This document shows positions 10,785-19,569 of a stretch of DNA of 64,000 nt, in pieces. Source of the stretch: Leishmania martiniquensis (taxonomy: Eukaryota; Euglenozoa; Kinetoplastea; Trypanosomatida; Trypanosomatidae); the NCBI RefSeq assembly GCF_017916325.1, contig NC_090160.1, forward strand, positions 270,001-334,000. Direction: 5' to 3'. Numbering within the stretch: position 1 is the first letter of the stretch; the number at the start of each line of letters is the position of its first letter. The position numbers and the translations under genes were made by a program. The notes beneath the pieces are model-generated. The model was given only the letters and a program-made list of their open reading frames with translations, did no database searches and was not told the DNA's origin.

Positions 10785-11898
10785 TCGCGCGAACAGTTCC
10801 CGGCTCCGTGTATCCCCTCCCCTCTGTCACTGTTGGACATGCGTGCGGTAACCACCACACCACGCCACGTGGCACTCAAGTCTCCTTTAACGGTTGCATG
10901 TACGCCACTGCAGCGCATGGCTGTGCATTCCAACTCGCGGGCCATAGACTAAGTATGACGAGAAGAAGCTGAAAAGCATTGAACTGCCCCCCTCCTCCCC
11001 CTCCCCCCTGCTTCCGGTCTGCCCCCCACGGGGCCCGCTCTCTTCTCCTTCCCCGCACTCGCTCTGCTCTCTCCTCTCCTTCTCGCTCGGACTCCTTCAT
11101 TCTCATCACTTGCTGCCCTTCCAGAGGGAGGATCGGTGCGCTTCAACCTCACACCTCCTCCTCCCCACCTCGGGACAACTCCCCTCCCTCACCCCACACG
11201 TGAGCATACACGTACACGCACCCATACAAAGAAAGGTATACATCAGAGAGAAAAAAAACAAAGACATTACGGCAATGAGCGCGAACACTTGCCGGATCGC
11301 AGGCGGCCAAATTCGTATTCTCTTCTCTTCATCCACAAGGGCGTTATGCGTGAGGGAAAGCGTGCGTTGGATATCCGGGGGCAGAGGTGGTCCGCGCCCT
11401 GTTTGCAACGAAAGTCTCTGTAGTAATGAGACAGCAACAGAGGAAGACTCTGCAGGATGGTGAAGAGGGCTGCGGCCAAAGGGACACTGAGGATGCCCGC
11501 GGAGGGCATGCCAACGGCACCTTGCCTCATGGTCACACGCAGCTGCTTCTCAAGATCTCTTCCGCCTCTTGCTTTTCCTGTTGGACCTTCTTACACCGTT
11601 GCGCCGCTCTCGGCCGTCGCACTTGCTGTTCTTCTGTCGCACTCTTTTACACCCCCTCCCCTACCCATACCCACACAGGCACATCGCCCTTCCTTCCTTC
11701 ACGAACGCCCCAGCCACCGCGACCGCAGACGCAGCCTGTTTGCTGCGTAGCCCCTCCCCCTCCCCTTTCGCAGCTAGCATTGTACGTCCTCCGCATTGCA
11801 TGTGGAACTCGCGTACTAGAAATCAGAAGCGAACAGACACACAGACATACACAAAAAAAAGAGAGGAGAGGAGAGAGGAACCCCCCCTCCCTCCGAGA
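10785..11898. other. Intergenic region
   Basis: This region runs between the Skp1-like gene and the first Cys-rich paralogue. Pyrimidine tracts lie at about 10985-11100 and 11560-11770; the second ends in CAG (AG at 11772-11773). Purine-rich sequence at 11235-11270 and 11825-11880 directly precedes the next start. No gene was seen. Confidence 0.55.
11772..11773 (+). promoter_or_regulatory. Candidate spliced-leader acceptor, first Cys-rich paralogue
   Basis: The AG ends a C/T-rich tract of roughly 100 bases. Use of this site would leave an upstream in-frame ATG at 11800 in the leader, which would add 33 residues ahead of the preferred start at 11899. Confidence 0.4.
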
Positions 11899-13149
11899 AT
11901 GGGTCAGCAAGCTTCCTCCGTTCGGCCAAACCCATCGAATGCCGAAGTTGTCGACGCTGCTGCCGAGCATGGCATAGCTCGGTGTGCCGGTTGGACAGAG
12001 CCCCCGGTCTTCGAGATGCAGAACATGCTGTGCACCCCGAGCTTTTGTCCTTCGGCATCTGGCGCTGAGTTGGGAAGAGCGACATGCCCCCAAAGCGCGG
12101 CTGGCGCTGGCGGCAGTGCGAGCAGTGCTGCTACAACCATTTCCGTTTTGTGCCTTGAGACATCGGCGCAGAACGCTGACCAGCTATGCAAGTCGCTGGT
12201 ATTGCCACCAACGCAGCGCGCCAGGGCTCTCCAAGAGGTATCGAAGAACGTCAGCGGTGTTCTTTGGCACGCCCCCGTCACCACAAGCGTGCGTGCTCTG
12301 AGGCAGTTTCTGCTAGAACAGACGGCGTTGCCCGCGCCGGCGGACACCACGCGTGGTGGTGCCTTGGCACTTCATCTGTTTGCCATTCGAGATCCGTTAC
12401 GTTGCCCTGATGATGCAGCTGATGGCGCATCGTCATGCGGCTCCGCTGAGGCCTCCTTCGACTTGCTGCTGGCACTCCCGGAAACGATGGAGTTGTCCAC
12501 GCTGAGCGCGGACCGCCAGCTCTTCTTTTTTCCTGCTGTCGGGGCCTGTGCGGCCGGTTGCGACCCGATCACCAGAGATCACACGCGCGCCAGTACTGCA
12601 GACTCCAACTTCGCTGCGCTGCAACACAAGGATGTGGATGCGGAGGCGGCTGCGTGCCCTGTCACCGACGCTGATGGCGTTTCTAGCGCGGGGCGCGCAT
12701 TAGTGCTACTCTACTCGCGCGAGGAGAACTTCGGCTTTGACGGGGACGATATGCTGCTGATTACGTGCTGCCTTTCCATCTGCGCTTGCATAGCCGCTAG
12801 TATCTGCTGCTGCGCGAGCGCCGCAAAAAACAGTCAGGCCCTCAACGTCGCCGACTCGAAGCCGAACCACACCAACGGCGGTAATGGCGTTCCTTCTTAC
12901 AACAACGGTAGCGCCACTGCTTACTACGGATATCCGTCTCAGCAGGAATACTACAGCGGTGCTCCCGGGTACGGCGTGCCGCCAAACGCGTACACAAATA
13001 GTAACCAGAACCCGCTGTACCGGCCGCAGCCACAACCGAACTACTACGGTGGGACGAGTCAGTATCAGCCGCACCATCCGCAGGTGAATGGCATTCCCAT
13101 GCAGCCTGCCACGTGCACTCGGAGTGCACCTGCAACCGTGCCTCTATAG
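11899..13149 (+). CDS. Cys-rich, Pro/Tyr-tailed protein, paralogue 1, predicted N-myristoylated, 416 aa
   Basis: This is not a family I can name. The N-terminus MGQQASS fits the N-myristoylation pattern (Gly2, Ser6). A conserved central part (about residues 80-205) holds ISVLCLET and TTSVRALRQFLLEQ. A second conserved block (267-306) starts with ALVLLYSRE and an acidic DGDD and runs into a hydrophobic segment with seven Cys (288-306), which could be a membrane span or a palmitoylated anchor. The tail (320-416) is rich in Tyr, Pro, Gly, Asn and Gln and ends in PL. The gene at 16414 has the same layout, matching motifs in the same order and the same final PL, so the two are diverged tandem duplicates. 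I chose 11899 because of the acylation signal; the in-frame ATG at 11800 would precede it with low-complexity Arg/Lys/Thr sequence. A membrane-surface role, with the tail in the cytosol, is an inference. Copy A of the inverted repeat lies 1.3 kb downstream. Confidence 0.88.
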   Translation: MGQQASSVRPNPSNAEVVDAAAEHGIARCAGWTEPPVFEMQNMLCTPSFCPSASGAELGRATCPQSAAGAGGSASSAATTISVLCLETSAQNADQLCKSLVLPPTQRARALQEVSKNVSGVLWHAPVTTSVRALRQFLLEQTALPAPADTTRGGALALHLFAIRDPLRCPDDAADGASSCGSAEASFDLLLALPETMELSTLSADRQLFFFPAVGACAAGCDPITRDHTRASTADSNFAALQHKDVDAEAAACPVTDADGVSSAGRALVLLYSREENFGFDGDDMLLITCCLSICACIAASICCCASAAKNSQALNVADSKPNHTNGGNGVPSYNNGSATAYYGYPSQQEYYSGAPGYGVPPNAYTNSNQNPLYRPQPQPNYYGGTSQYQPHHPQVNGIPMQPATCTRSAPATVPL

Positions 13150-13568
13150 GGTCAGGCAACCAAGTTAAGTGAAGCCGGTACACCAGCTCCGCCAAAGCAG
13201 GTGCCACACTTGGATGCCCCTCTCTCCCCACTGCGCAGTGATTATCGCGTCGGTCTCTGACCCCCTCCCCCACCCTTCCCCAAACAAGAACGCGCAGACG
13301 AAGCCCCAGAGGCGGTGCCGGAAAAACGTTCGCTCTGCTGTAAGCGCGTTGCCATCCTCCCCCCTTCCCCCTCTCTCTCTCTCTGCAAATGCGCCTGCCC
13401 CTCCCCTCTACTGCTGTCGACCGCACTTTTTGTTTATGTGTCTTTCAATCTTTTTTAGTTGTAATCTGCGTGTGCGTGGAATTCTCCCCCTCCTCCTCCT
13501 CGCCCACACCCGCTCTTGTTCAGCGCCACTGTGCCAACGCTTCTCGCCGCCGCCCCCCCTCTCTTTTT

Positions 13569-13590
13569 GGGGGGGAGGGGAGGGGAAGGG
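13569..13590 (+). other. Potential G-quadruplex motif
   Basis: Four G-runs of 7, 4, 4 and 3 are separated by single or double A on the transcribed-sense strand, so the motif would be present in the RNA. A nearly identical motif occurs at 19551-19569 downstream of the sister gene. Confidence 0.6.
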
Positions 13591-13987
13591 AGTGGATGCC
13601 AAGCGAGGTGGCGCGGGATGCGCCCAAGGAAGAAAGTGGGGAAGGGTATCGGTCGAGCCATACGCCTCCTCGCCGTGCCGGTTGTCTGTGCTGGCTCGTA
13701 TTGGCCGAGAGAATAGAAAACAACACCGACGGGAAAAAAGAGTGCGTAAGGCATCGCCGTTTCTCTGCTTCTCTGGCTACCGTATCACGAAGCAGCGCGC
13801 TTTCTTCGATCCACCCCCCTTAGCCTCCTCTCTCTCTCCCCTCTCGTCCGCTGCTTTTCTTTTTCTTGCGTCCGGCTCCCTTGCACCTATTCCTCACTCT
13901 CTCTCTGCTTTTCTGTAGCTCTTCTTTTCGCCTTCATCCTGTTTTTTTTGACGTTGTAGCGTGTACGACATGTGCAGCTGTGTAACT

Positions 13988-14040
13988 ACACACACACATA
14001 TATATATATGCATATATATGTATATATATATATGTGTGTA
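13988..14040. repeat. (CA)n-(TA)n-(TG)n near-palindromic dinucleotide repeat
   Basis: CA units pass into TA units and then TG units, so the two ends are complementary and could extrude as a cruciform or form an RNA hairpin. It sits about 420 bases before inverted-repeat copy A. Confidence 0.8.
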
Positions 14041-14457
14041 TGCAGATGGGTGGTTGGGTGCAAGTGCTCGAAGGAGCGTCGACACTGTTAAAAATGCGTC
14101 GCTCCGGCCCCGACTCCGACACCCACACCTACATATTTTCCTTACTCCCTATCACGACAAGGTTTCGGATCGATGTTGTACAAAAGGGGTGCAAGATTGA
14201 TTACGTGCAAGCAGTCCCCTGACTTTCCCCTCCTCTCACCCACACGCACCACATGCATATGTGCATACATACCTATCTATGCACATATGCAATGCACATC
14301 AGTGTATGGATGTTGCCTCCGTGTCATCGACTACAGAGGGGTCTCTCTCCGTTGTTGTTTACCTCCCCGCCTGCCCTTTCTTTGGCTCCTTCGAATTGCA
14401 CCTTTTCGCACATCTCTTTCCCCCTTTTTCGACTCGCTTTGTGCTTTCTCTTCTTCG

Positions 14458-15436
14458 CAGGCGCCTCCCTGCGTCACGTTGGGTTCCTGCACCCACTCTG
14501 TGTGGAGGGTTGCGGAGCCAAGGGCCCGCGAGGCTGGGCCTCGGGTGCGGCTGCGGGTCCTTGGCGTCGGCGGGCACGTCTGGGCTAGCGCTGAGCCGGC
14601 AAGGCTCGCCGTCATGGCGCCTGTACGGCATCACTGCGGAGCCTGCCGACAAGCCGATCAGCATCGGCACGCCCGCTCCCGTGAAGCGCGTGCACGCTCG
14701 GGAAGAGACGGAGGATGGCGCTGCTGCCACAGACTCAGCAGCATCCCACGTGCCGCAGCACATGCGGTCAAGCCATCCAGAGGCCCCCGCTCCCACCCCG
14801 CGGCATCGGTGGAAAAAGTTGCAGAGAGCGAGCCTCTCCTCACCGGCAACAGCGCTGCCCTATAGTAGGGCGCAAGAGCTGAGGTCGCAAGCACTGCGCC
14901 CACGCGCGGCCAGCCACAGTGGTGGGGGTGGGGGTGGGGGCGTCTCCCATCCAAAGAGGGCATGCGGGCGCCAGCGGCATGGCGCGGCGAATCGCGCCAT
15001 CCCCGTCCTCCAGGCTCCAACGGGGAGAGTCTTCACACCGTATTATGGGATACCGCTGCTTGAGGTGACGGTTGGGGTGGCAGAAACGCGGGATGCCGGC
15101 AGGGTGCAGAGCCTGAGAGGGCCCTGATCGGCTGCCGGCCAACTGCCACCCTGGGCTCGCCCGGCAGGCGCCGATCGCGCAGCACATCTTCGCAGGGAAG
15201 GGGGGGGCGAGGAGGAAGGAGAAGCGCCCGTTACACGCATGGTCCGACTCGGCGGTCGACGTTTCGTCCCCGACGACGAGGATGCGGCCGAGGCGCGACA
15301 GAGGCAGGGCGTGCACTGCGGCTGCGCGTGCATGCCTTACCTCGCTTGCTCGTGGCTGATCGGCCACAGAGAAGAAACGGTACAAGCAGCCGCTACACTG
15401 CTGTGCGCCTTCTGCGCAGTGGACCCGCTAAGCCGG
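14458..15436 (-). repeat. Long inverted repeat, copy A (979 bp)
   Basis: This block is the reverse complement of 47043-48020. Reading the two together I find one substitution (15271) and one G-run length difference (eight G near 15190 against seven C in the partner), so identity is about 99.8%. Left of 14458 and right of 15436 the similarity stops abruptly. The block is GC-rich and not pyrimidine-biased, unlike its surroundings, and is open in several frames on both strands. It contains a run of three G5 tracts at 14921-14940. It lies between two tandem paralogues, antisense to the direction of copy B. It does not match an element I can name; a SIDER/DIRE-type degenerate retroposon or a segmental duplication of the PH-domain gene's 3' end are both possible. 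Confidence 0.97.
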
Positions 15437-16413
15437 CGAGGGCGCCCGTGTCTCTTGTCTGTTCGTATGCATGTGTCGAGTTGAGGAGCTGCCCCTTGGC
15501 CCTGTGAGATCTGAAAAGGAGAGGAAGGGTAAGAAGAAGGGCAGTGTGCGAGTGTGTGTGCACGCGCATTGGTGCGTCTTCGACGCCGGCAGCTCGTTCT
15601 GTATTTTCTCTGCTTCCGTTTCTCAGCATCGTTTGATTGCTGTCGCGCTCATCTGTTTTTTTTTTCTGTCGTGAAACATCTTTTCTCTCAGCCCTCCTCG
15701 TATTGCCGCCTACGTCATACCCATGAAGGTCGCCCTCCCCCGGACACGCTGAAGGCGCCGCAGGGGAAAGGGCCTAATGAAAGTGACGTTTGGGGCGGCT
15801 GACCAAACCAAAGTGAAAGAGATGCCATCGAAGGACTTGGCCGAGTCAAGTGTGGAAGTATTGCCCTTCGTTTTTCATGCCCTTCTCGGCCTTTTCTCTG
15901 CATGAAAACACGGCAGCGCCAACATGCCAGGGGGTTGGGGAGAGGGAGAGAGGGAGAGGGGGGCCGATGAAGAAGCGCGCCTGTGCCCCCCCCTACACGT
16001 CCCTTCTTTGGACGTAGGACGGGCGGTTCACTCCGTTGCGGGCCGCACTCGTCCTCCCCGTCTCCCCCCTCATCATTCCCCCCTCTGCTCTTTGCCACAC
16101 TGCGCATACCTTTTTCCTTTTCTTCCCTTCTGTGTGTTCGTGTATGCGGATGCCTGCATCCACGTACACGCACGCACATATGCTCGCTTCATCTCTCTCT
16201 CTCATCTCGCTGCACCTTCACCGACCCACCTACTCTGCCCAACATCACTTCGATCGTGGAGTGCCTCCGTCCTTTTATAGCTGTATACGCTCACCTTCAG
16301 CCATCCTATATTTGCCTACTTAGCTCTCTTCTCGCTCTCGCTGCCATCATCTCGGTTGCTTTCTGTGTGCTGCTCTCGTTTTCTTCTTTCTTCCTCCTTC
16401 TCTTGCGTGTATC
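15437..16413. other. Intergenic region between copy A and paralogue 2
   Basis: No gene was seen. A G-rich run with quadruplex potential lies at 15930-15963. From about 16040 the + strand is strongly C/T-rich. An AG-free pyrimidine tract runs from 16324 up to the start of the next coding region. Confidence 0.5.
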
Positions 16414-17340
16414 ATGACCAGCCGAGCTGAAATGGAGTCGATGCTGACGACCGCGCCTGTCGGGGCCCTCGACGAATCTCTCGTCTCAATCCTATGCGTA
16501 GAGGTCACCCACAAGACGCAGCTCGCGCTCGATAAGGCACTCTCAGCAGTGGCGGCCGGCAACTTGGGCGACAGCGACAGGGCGGCGGCAAGAGCGGCTC
16601 TGCGCCAGCTTCCTGGGACGCAGCTCCGCATCGCTCCCTCCACCACCATCCATGCTATTCGGTTCTTCTTACAGGAGCACGAAGCCGCGCAGTCGCTGCC
16701 GTCGCCCTCGAGTGGCTGCCGCGCGGGCGGGGCCTCTAAGCAGCAGCAGAAGCACAAGTCGCTGGCCCACGCTCACTTCTTCGCCGTTTGCGTGCCATCA
16801 GCCTCCTCGGAGAAGGTGGATGCCGCGGACCTTTTCCTTCCTCTCGAGAGCTCCGCAACACTTCAGGAAGTGATCGCTTCCGGCGCCGTGCTCCTGGGCG
16901 CCGACGATGCTGGCGCGAACGCAGATGAGCAGGCGCTGCTGCTCGTGTACATGCGAGAGAGCGGGTACGGCGCAGACCTGGATGATCTTCTGTGCTGCGC
17001 TCTCTGCGCGGGTATCTGTGCCTGCTGTATTGCCTTGTGCGCCTCTGGTGCGCGCTCGGCAGGAGGAAGGAAGCAGAAGGATTACGCCCCGCAGCAGTAC
17101 CCCGGCAACACCATTGCTCAGCCGCAGGCGCCGCCTTACTACCAAGGAAATGCGCCAGGCGGCCCGTCGCACAGCTACGGGGCCCCGCCGCAGCCGGCGT
17201 ACTACAACTATGCCGGAAGTCCCGAGTACACGCAACAGCCGCCCCCGCCCCCACCCGCTCAGTACTACTACGCTCCGCCAGCGGGCACGCAGCAGGGCTG
17301 CAACTACCCGAGCCAACCGAATGGCGCGGCGCCTCTGTGA
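16414..17340 (+). CDS. Cys-rich, Pro/Tyr-tailed protein, paralogue 2, 308 aa
   Basis: This is the shorter sister of the gene at 11899. Matching blocks in order are VSILCVEV (residues 24-31), TTIHAIRFFLQEHE (77-90), AHFFAVCVP (120-128), ALLLVYMRESGYGADLDD (174-191) and a Cys-rich hydrophobic segment (192-210, six Cys). A Tyr/Pro/Gly/Gln tail (222-308) with a run of seven Pro near 276-282 follows and ends in PL. It lacks the MGxxxS acylation start of paralogue 1, so membrane attachment would rest on the hydrophobic Cys-rich segment alone. The first AG after a 96-base AG-free pyrimidine tract lies inside the open frame (16420-16421). The mRNA may therefore begin there, and translation at Met7 (16432), giving 302 aa. 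I keep 16414 as the longest frame. No known function; a membrane-associated scaffold is a guess. Confidence 0.88.
   Translation: MTSRAEMESMLTTAPVGALDESLVSILCVEVTHKTQLALDKALSAVAAGNLGDSDRAAARAALRQLPGTQLRIAPSTTIHAIRFFLQEHEAAQSLPSPSSGCRAGGASKQQQKHKSLAHAHFFAVCVPSASSEKVDAADLFLPLESSATLQEVIASGAVLLGADDAGANADEQALLLVYMRESGYGADLDDLLCCALCAGICACCIALCASGARSAGGRKQKDYAPQQYPGNTIAQPQAPPYYQGNAPGGPSHSYGAPPQPAYYNYAGSPEYTQQPPPPPPAQYYYAPPAGTQQGCNYPSQPNGAAPL
16420..16421 (+). promoter_or_regulatory. Candidate spliced-leader acceptor inside the longest ORF
   Basis: The tract 16324-16419 contains no AG and is heavily C/T-rich. The first AG after it is at 16420-16421, six bases past the first ATG of the frame. The next in-frame ATG is at 16432. 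The AG at 16322-16323 is the upstream alternative but is preceded by a weaker tract. Confidence 0.4.
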
Positions 17341-19069
17341 GCCAGTTGTACGCAATGTGAAGGTTCCACGTACGCCAAGAGTCTGCTCCTTCACCCCCCC
17401 TCCCCCTCCCCTCCCCAACTCCTGCCCTGCGTGCGCGGGCGGGAGTGCCTAACGCCGCTGCTCTGCTCGAATGTGCCGTAATTCTCTTTTCGCTTGTGTT
17501 CGGTTTTTTTCTCTTCCGTTGGCCTCCGCTGTGCCGTTGAGGGGCCATGGTGCGCTGTTTTGTTTTTCTGTTGTATTGCTTCCATGCCGTTTTTGGATAA
17601 GTGACTTGTGCACCATTTCATGAACTGCGCAGTCTTATGCGCCACATGCCACACATTTTGCAATTCTGCAGGCACGCACTCATCATTGAGGTGCGCCTAC
17701 TGAGGGGGAGGGGGCGAGCGTGTGGGCGCTGTGAACCGCGGCAAAGACGGTGAGGGAAGTGAGTCGGCGTTTGTGTGTCGGAGGTGTGGGCCACACCTGA
17801 GGACTTCCCTTTCTCTGTCCGTCTGCCTCCGTGCTTTAAAGTGCACTGGAGGAAGGCGAGAGAGAGGAAGGGAGAGGAAAAAAGGGAGGACAGCCGCCGA
17901 TCGAAGCAGAGGATACGAGGCTTCTGACCCCTCTCTCTCTCCCCTCCCCCCTCCCCTCTCCCCACATGACGTGTTGCTGCGCCATGGTAACACACACATC
18001 CACACAGGGACACGCATTGATGCCTATGCACCCGACACTTTCTTTCATGCGTATCACATGTCCTCTGGCGTGCGAAAAGAAGAGAAGGAGGGAGACGACG
18101 TCCGTAACAAGAAAGAGGGATGAGGCCTGAGCATACCACACTCCGATTGAGGGGAAAGAACAGAAGAGATATCGCAGCGAACACGGAGCAAGAAGGGACA
18201 AAGCGAAGGCGCCAGAGGCAGACGCACGAAGACAGACGCCCCCTCACACGCACACAGACGTCAGCTTCGTGGCATAGTGGCGGCTGCGCTTGCCCACAGC
18301 GCGCGCCTCCTCTTCGACTCCTCCGCCTGTGCGAACGAGGGCCCTCTCCTCTTTTGTTTTCGTTCGCCTCTTCTTGTGTGTCGGCAATGCTCCCTTACCT
18401 CTCTGGGAGACGTCCATGACCACGTGTGCGTGTGTCTGTACCTAATCCCATCACCCTCCCTCTGACTGCCTGTACTTATTTTTGTGCGTACTTACCAGGG
18501 TGTGCGTTTGGTCATGAGTGCTACGGTGCTGCTCGTGTGCTTTGTGTGTGTGTGTGTCGCACTGCCTCCTTCTGTGGCTCCTCCGCTTTCACTCTCCTCT
18601 TCCCCTCCCCTAAAGCTAATGTCGGCATGCCAGACTGTTGCAAAGGCGCTGCTGCCAAGAGGAAGAGCAAAGAAAATTACCTTCGCATCCTTTGAGATGC
18701 TGATCCGGTAGATAAGGTATAGGCGCGTATGGTGTGTCTGTATGTTCCGCTTTTCCCCTTTCCCCCTCCCCCGCGCTCACACTTTCTGTGCCGCGTAGGG
18801 TGTCTGCCTGTGTATTAGGAATAGCGCGTTCTCTTCTCTCTTCTCCGGACTCGCTCTGAGCTCCATCATCCTCGCCGAAATATACACCTAGGCTTTGGTA
18901 CACGCACAGACCCGCACGCAAGTACGTCTCCTTTGATGGTGCTGTGGCGGCGAAACACAGTGAGGCAGAGCTCATCGGAAGGATAGGTGAGGTGTGTGTG
19001 TGTGTGCGTGTAAAGGCTCAGCAGCGTTTGTCCCCCTCCTTCCCTTCCCCCACCCCACCCCCTCTCTCT

Positions 19070-19134
19070 GTGTGTGTGTGTGTGTGTCTGCGTATGTGTG
19101 TGTCTGCGTGTGTGTGTGTCTGCGTGTGTGTGTG
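19070..19134. repeat. TG-rich minisatellite, ~16-base period
   Basis: Three units of a TG run followed by GTCTGCG are arranged in tandem with small variation. Confidence 0.75.
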
Positions 19135-19550
19135 TCCTCTTCAAGGTTAAAGGTGCTTCTCGCACACAGTCATGTACTTTTCTGCGCCTTCTCTGTCTCT
19201 GCCGCTTCGCGTGCTCTTCCCCTTTCACGGTTTCTCTCTTCGACAGAGTTCTCTCTTTTTCCGCTGCTTTCGCCTGTTGTGCGTTCTGTTTGCGTTTCTG
19301 CGCGCTGCAGTGCGTCTATGATCGCCCTGTGCTCCTCTTTCGTCTTCGTCTACCCTTTTTTTTTGTGGTCTTGCCCCCTTTTTTCGGCGCCTGTGTGTGT
19401 GTGTGCCTACACTGATTCTGAAGAGCTGCTCGATAAGCCGAGTGCCTCCTCCTCACACAAGAGAGGGGGGAGGGCGTTGCCTCGCTTTGTCGCTCTCCCT
19501 CGATTCGCGCGTCGCCTGGTGTATCTGTGCACTCACCCTTTTTTTTTGTT

Positions 19551-19569
19551 GGGGGAGGGGAGGGGAGGG
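19551..19569 (+). other. Potential G-quadruplex motif
   Basis: Runs of 5, 4, 4 and 3 G are separated by single A on the sense strand, a textbook quadruplex pattern with one-base loops. The pattern closely matches 13569-13590. Confidence 0.65.

Larger units (their letters stand above)
13150..14457. other. Intergenic region before inverted-repeat copy A
   Basis: This is the probable 3'UTR of the preceding gene. It carries a G-quadruplex-type run at 13569-13590, a purine-rich stretch (13580-13640), a large CA/TA/TG palindromic repeat at 13988-14040, and a polypyrimidine tract at 14380-14457 that stops exactly at the repeat boundary. No gene was seen. Confidence 0.55.

Noticed and set aside
11569..11898. 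N-terminal extension of Cys-rich paralogue 1
   Set aside because: This frame lies upstream of the splice acceptor or consists of low-complexity sequence; the MGQQASS start is more plausible. The in-frame ATG at 11800 is kept only as an alternative.
14840..15385. 181-codon minus-strand frame inside inverted-repeat copy A
   Set aside because: The same frame is broken in copy B by the one-base homopolymer difference, several other frames are equally open because of high GC, and no motif is seen.
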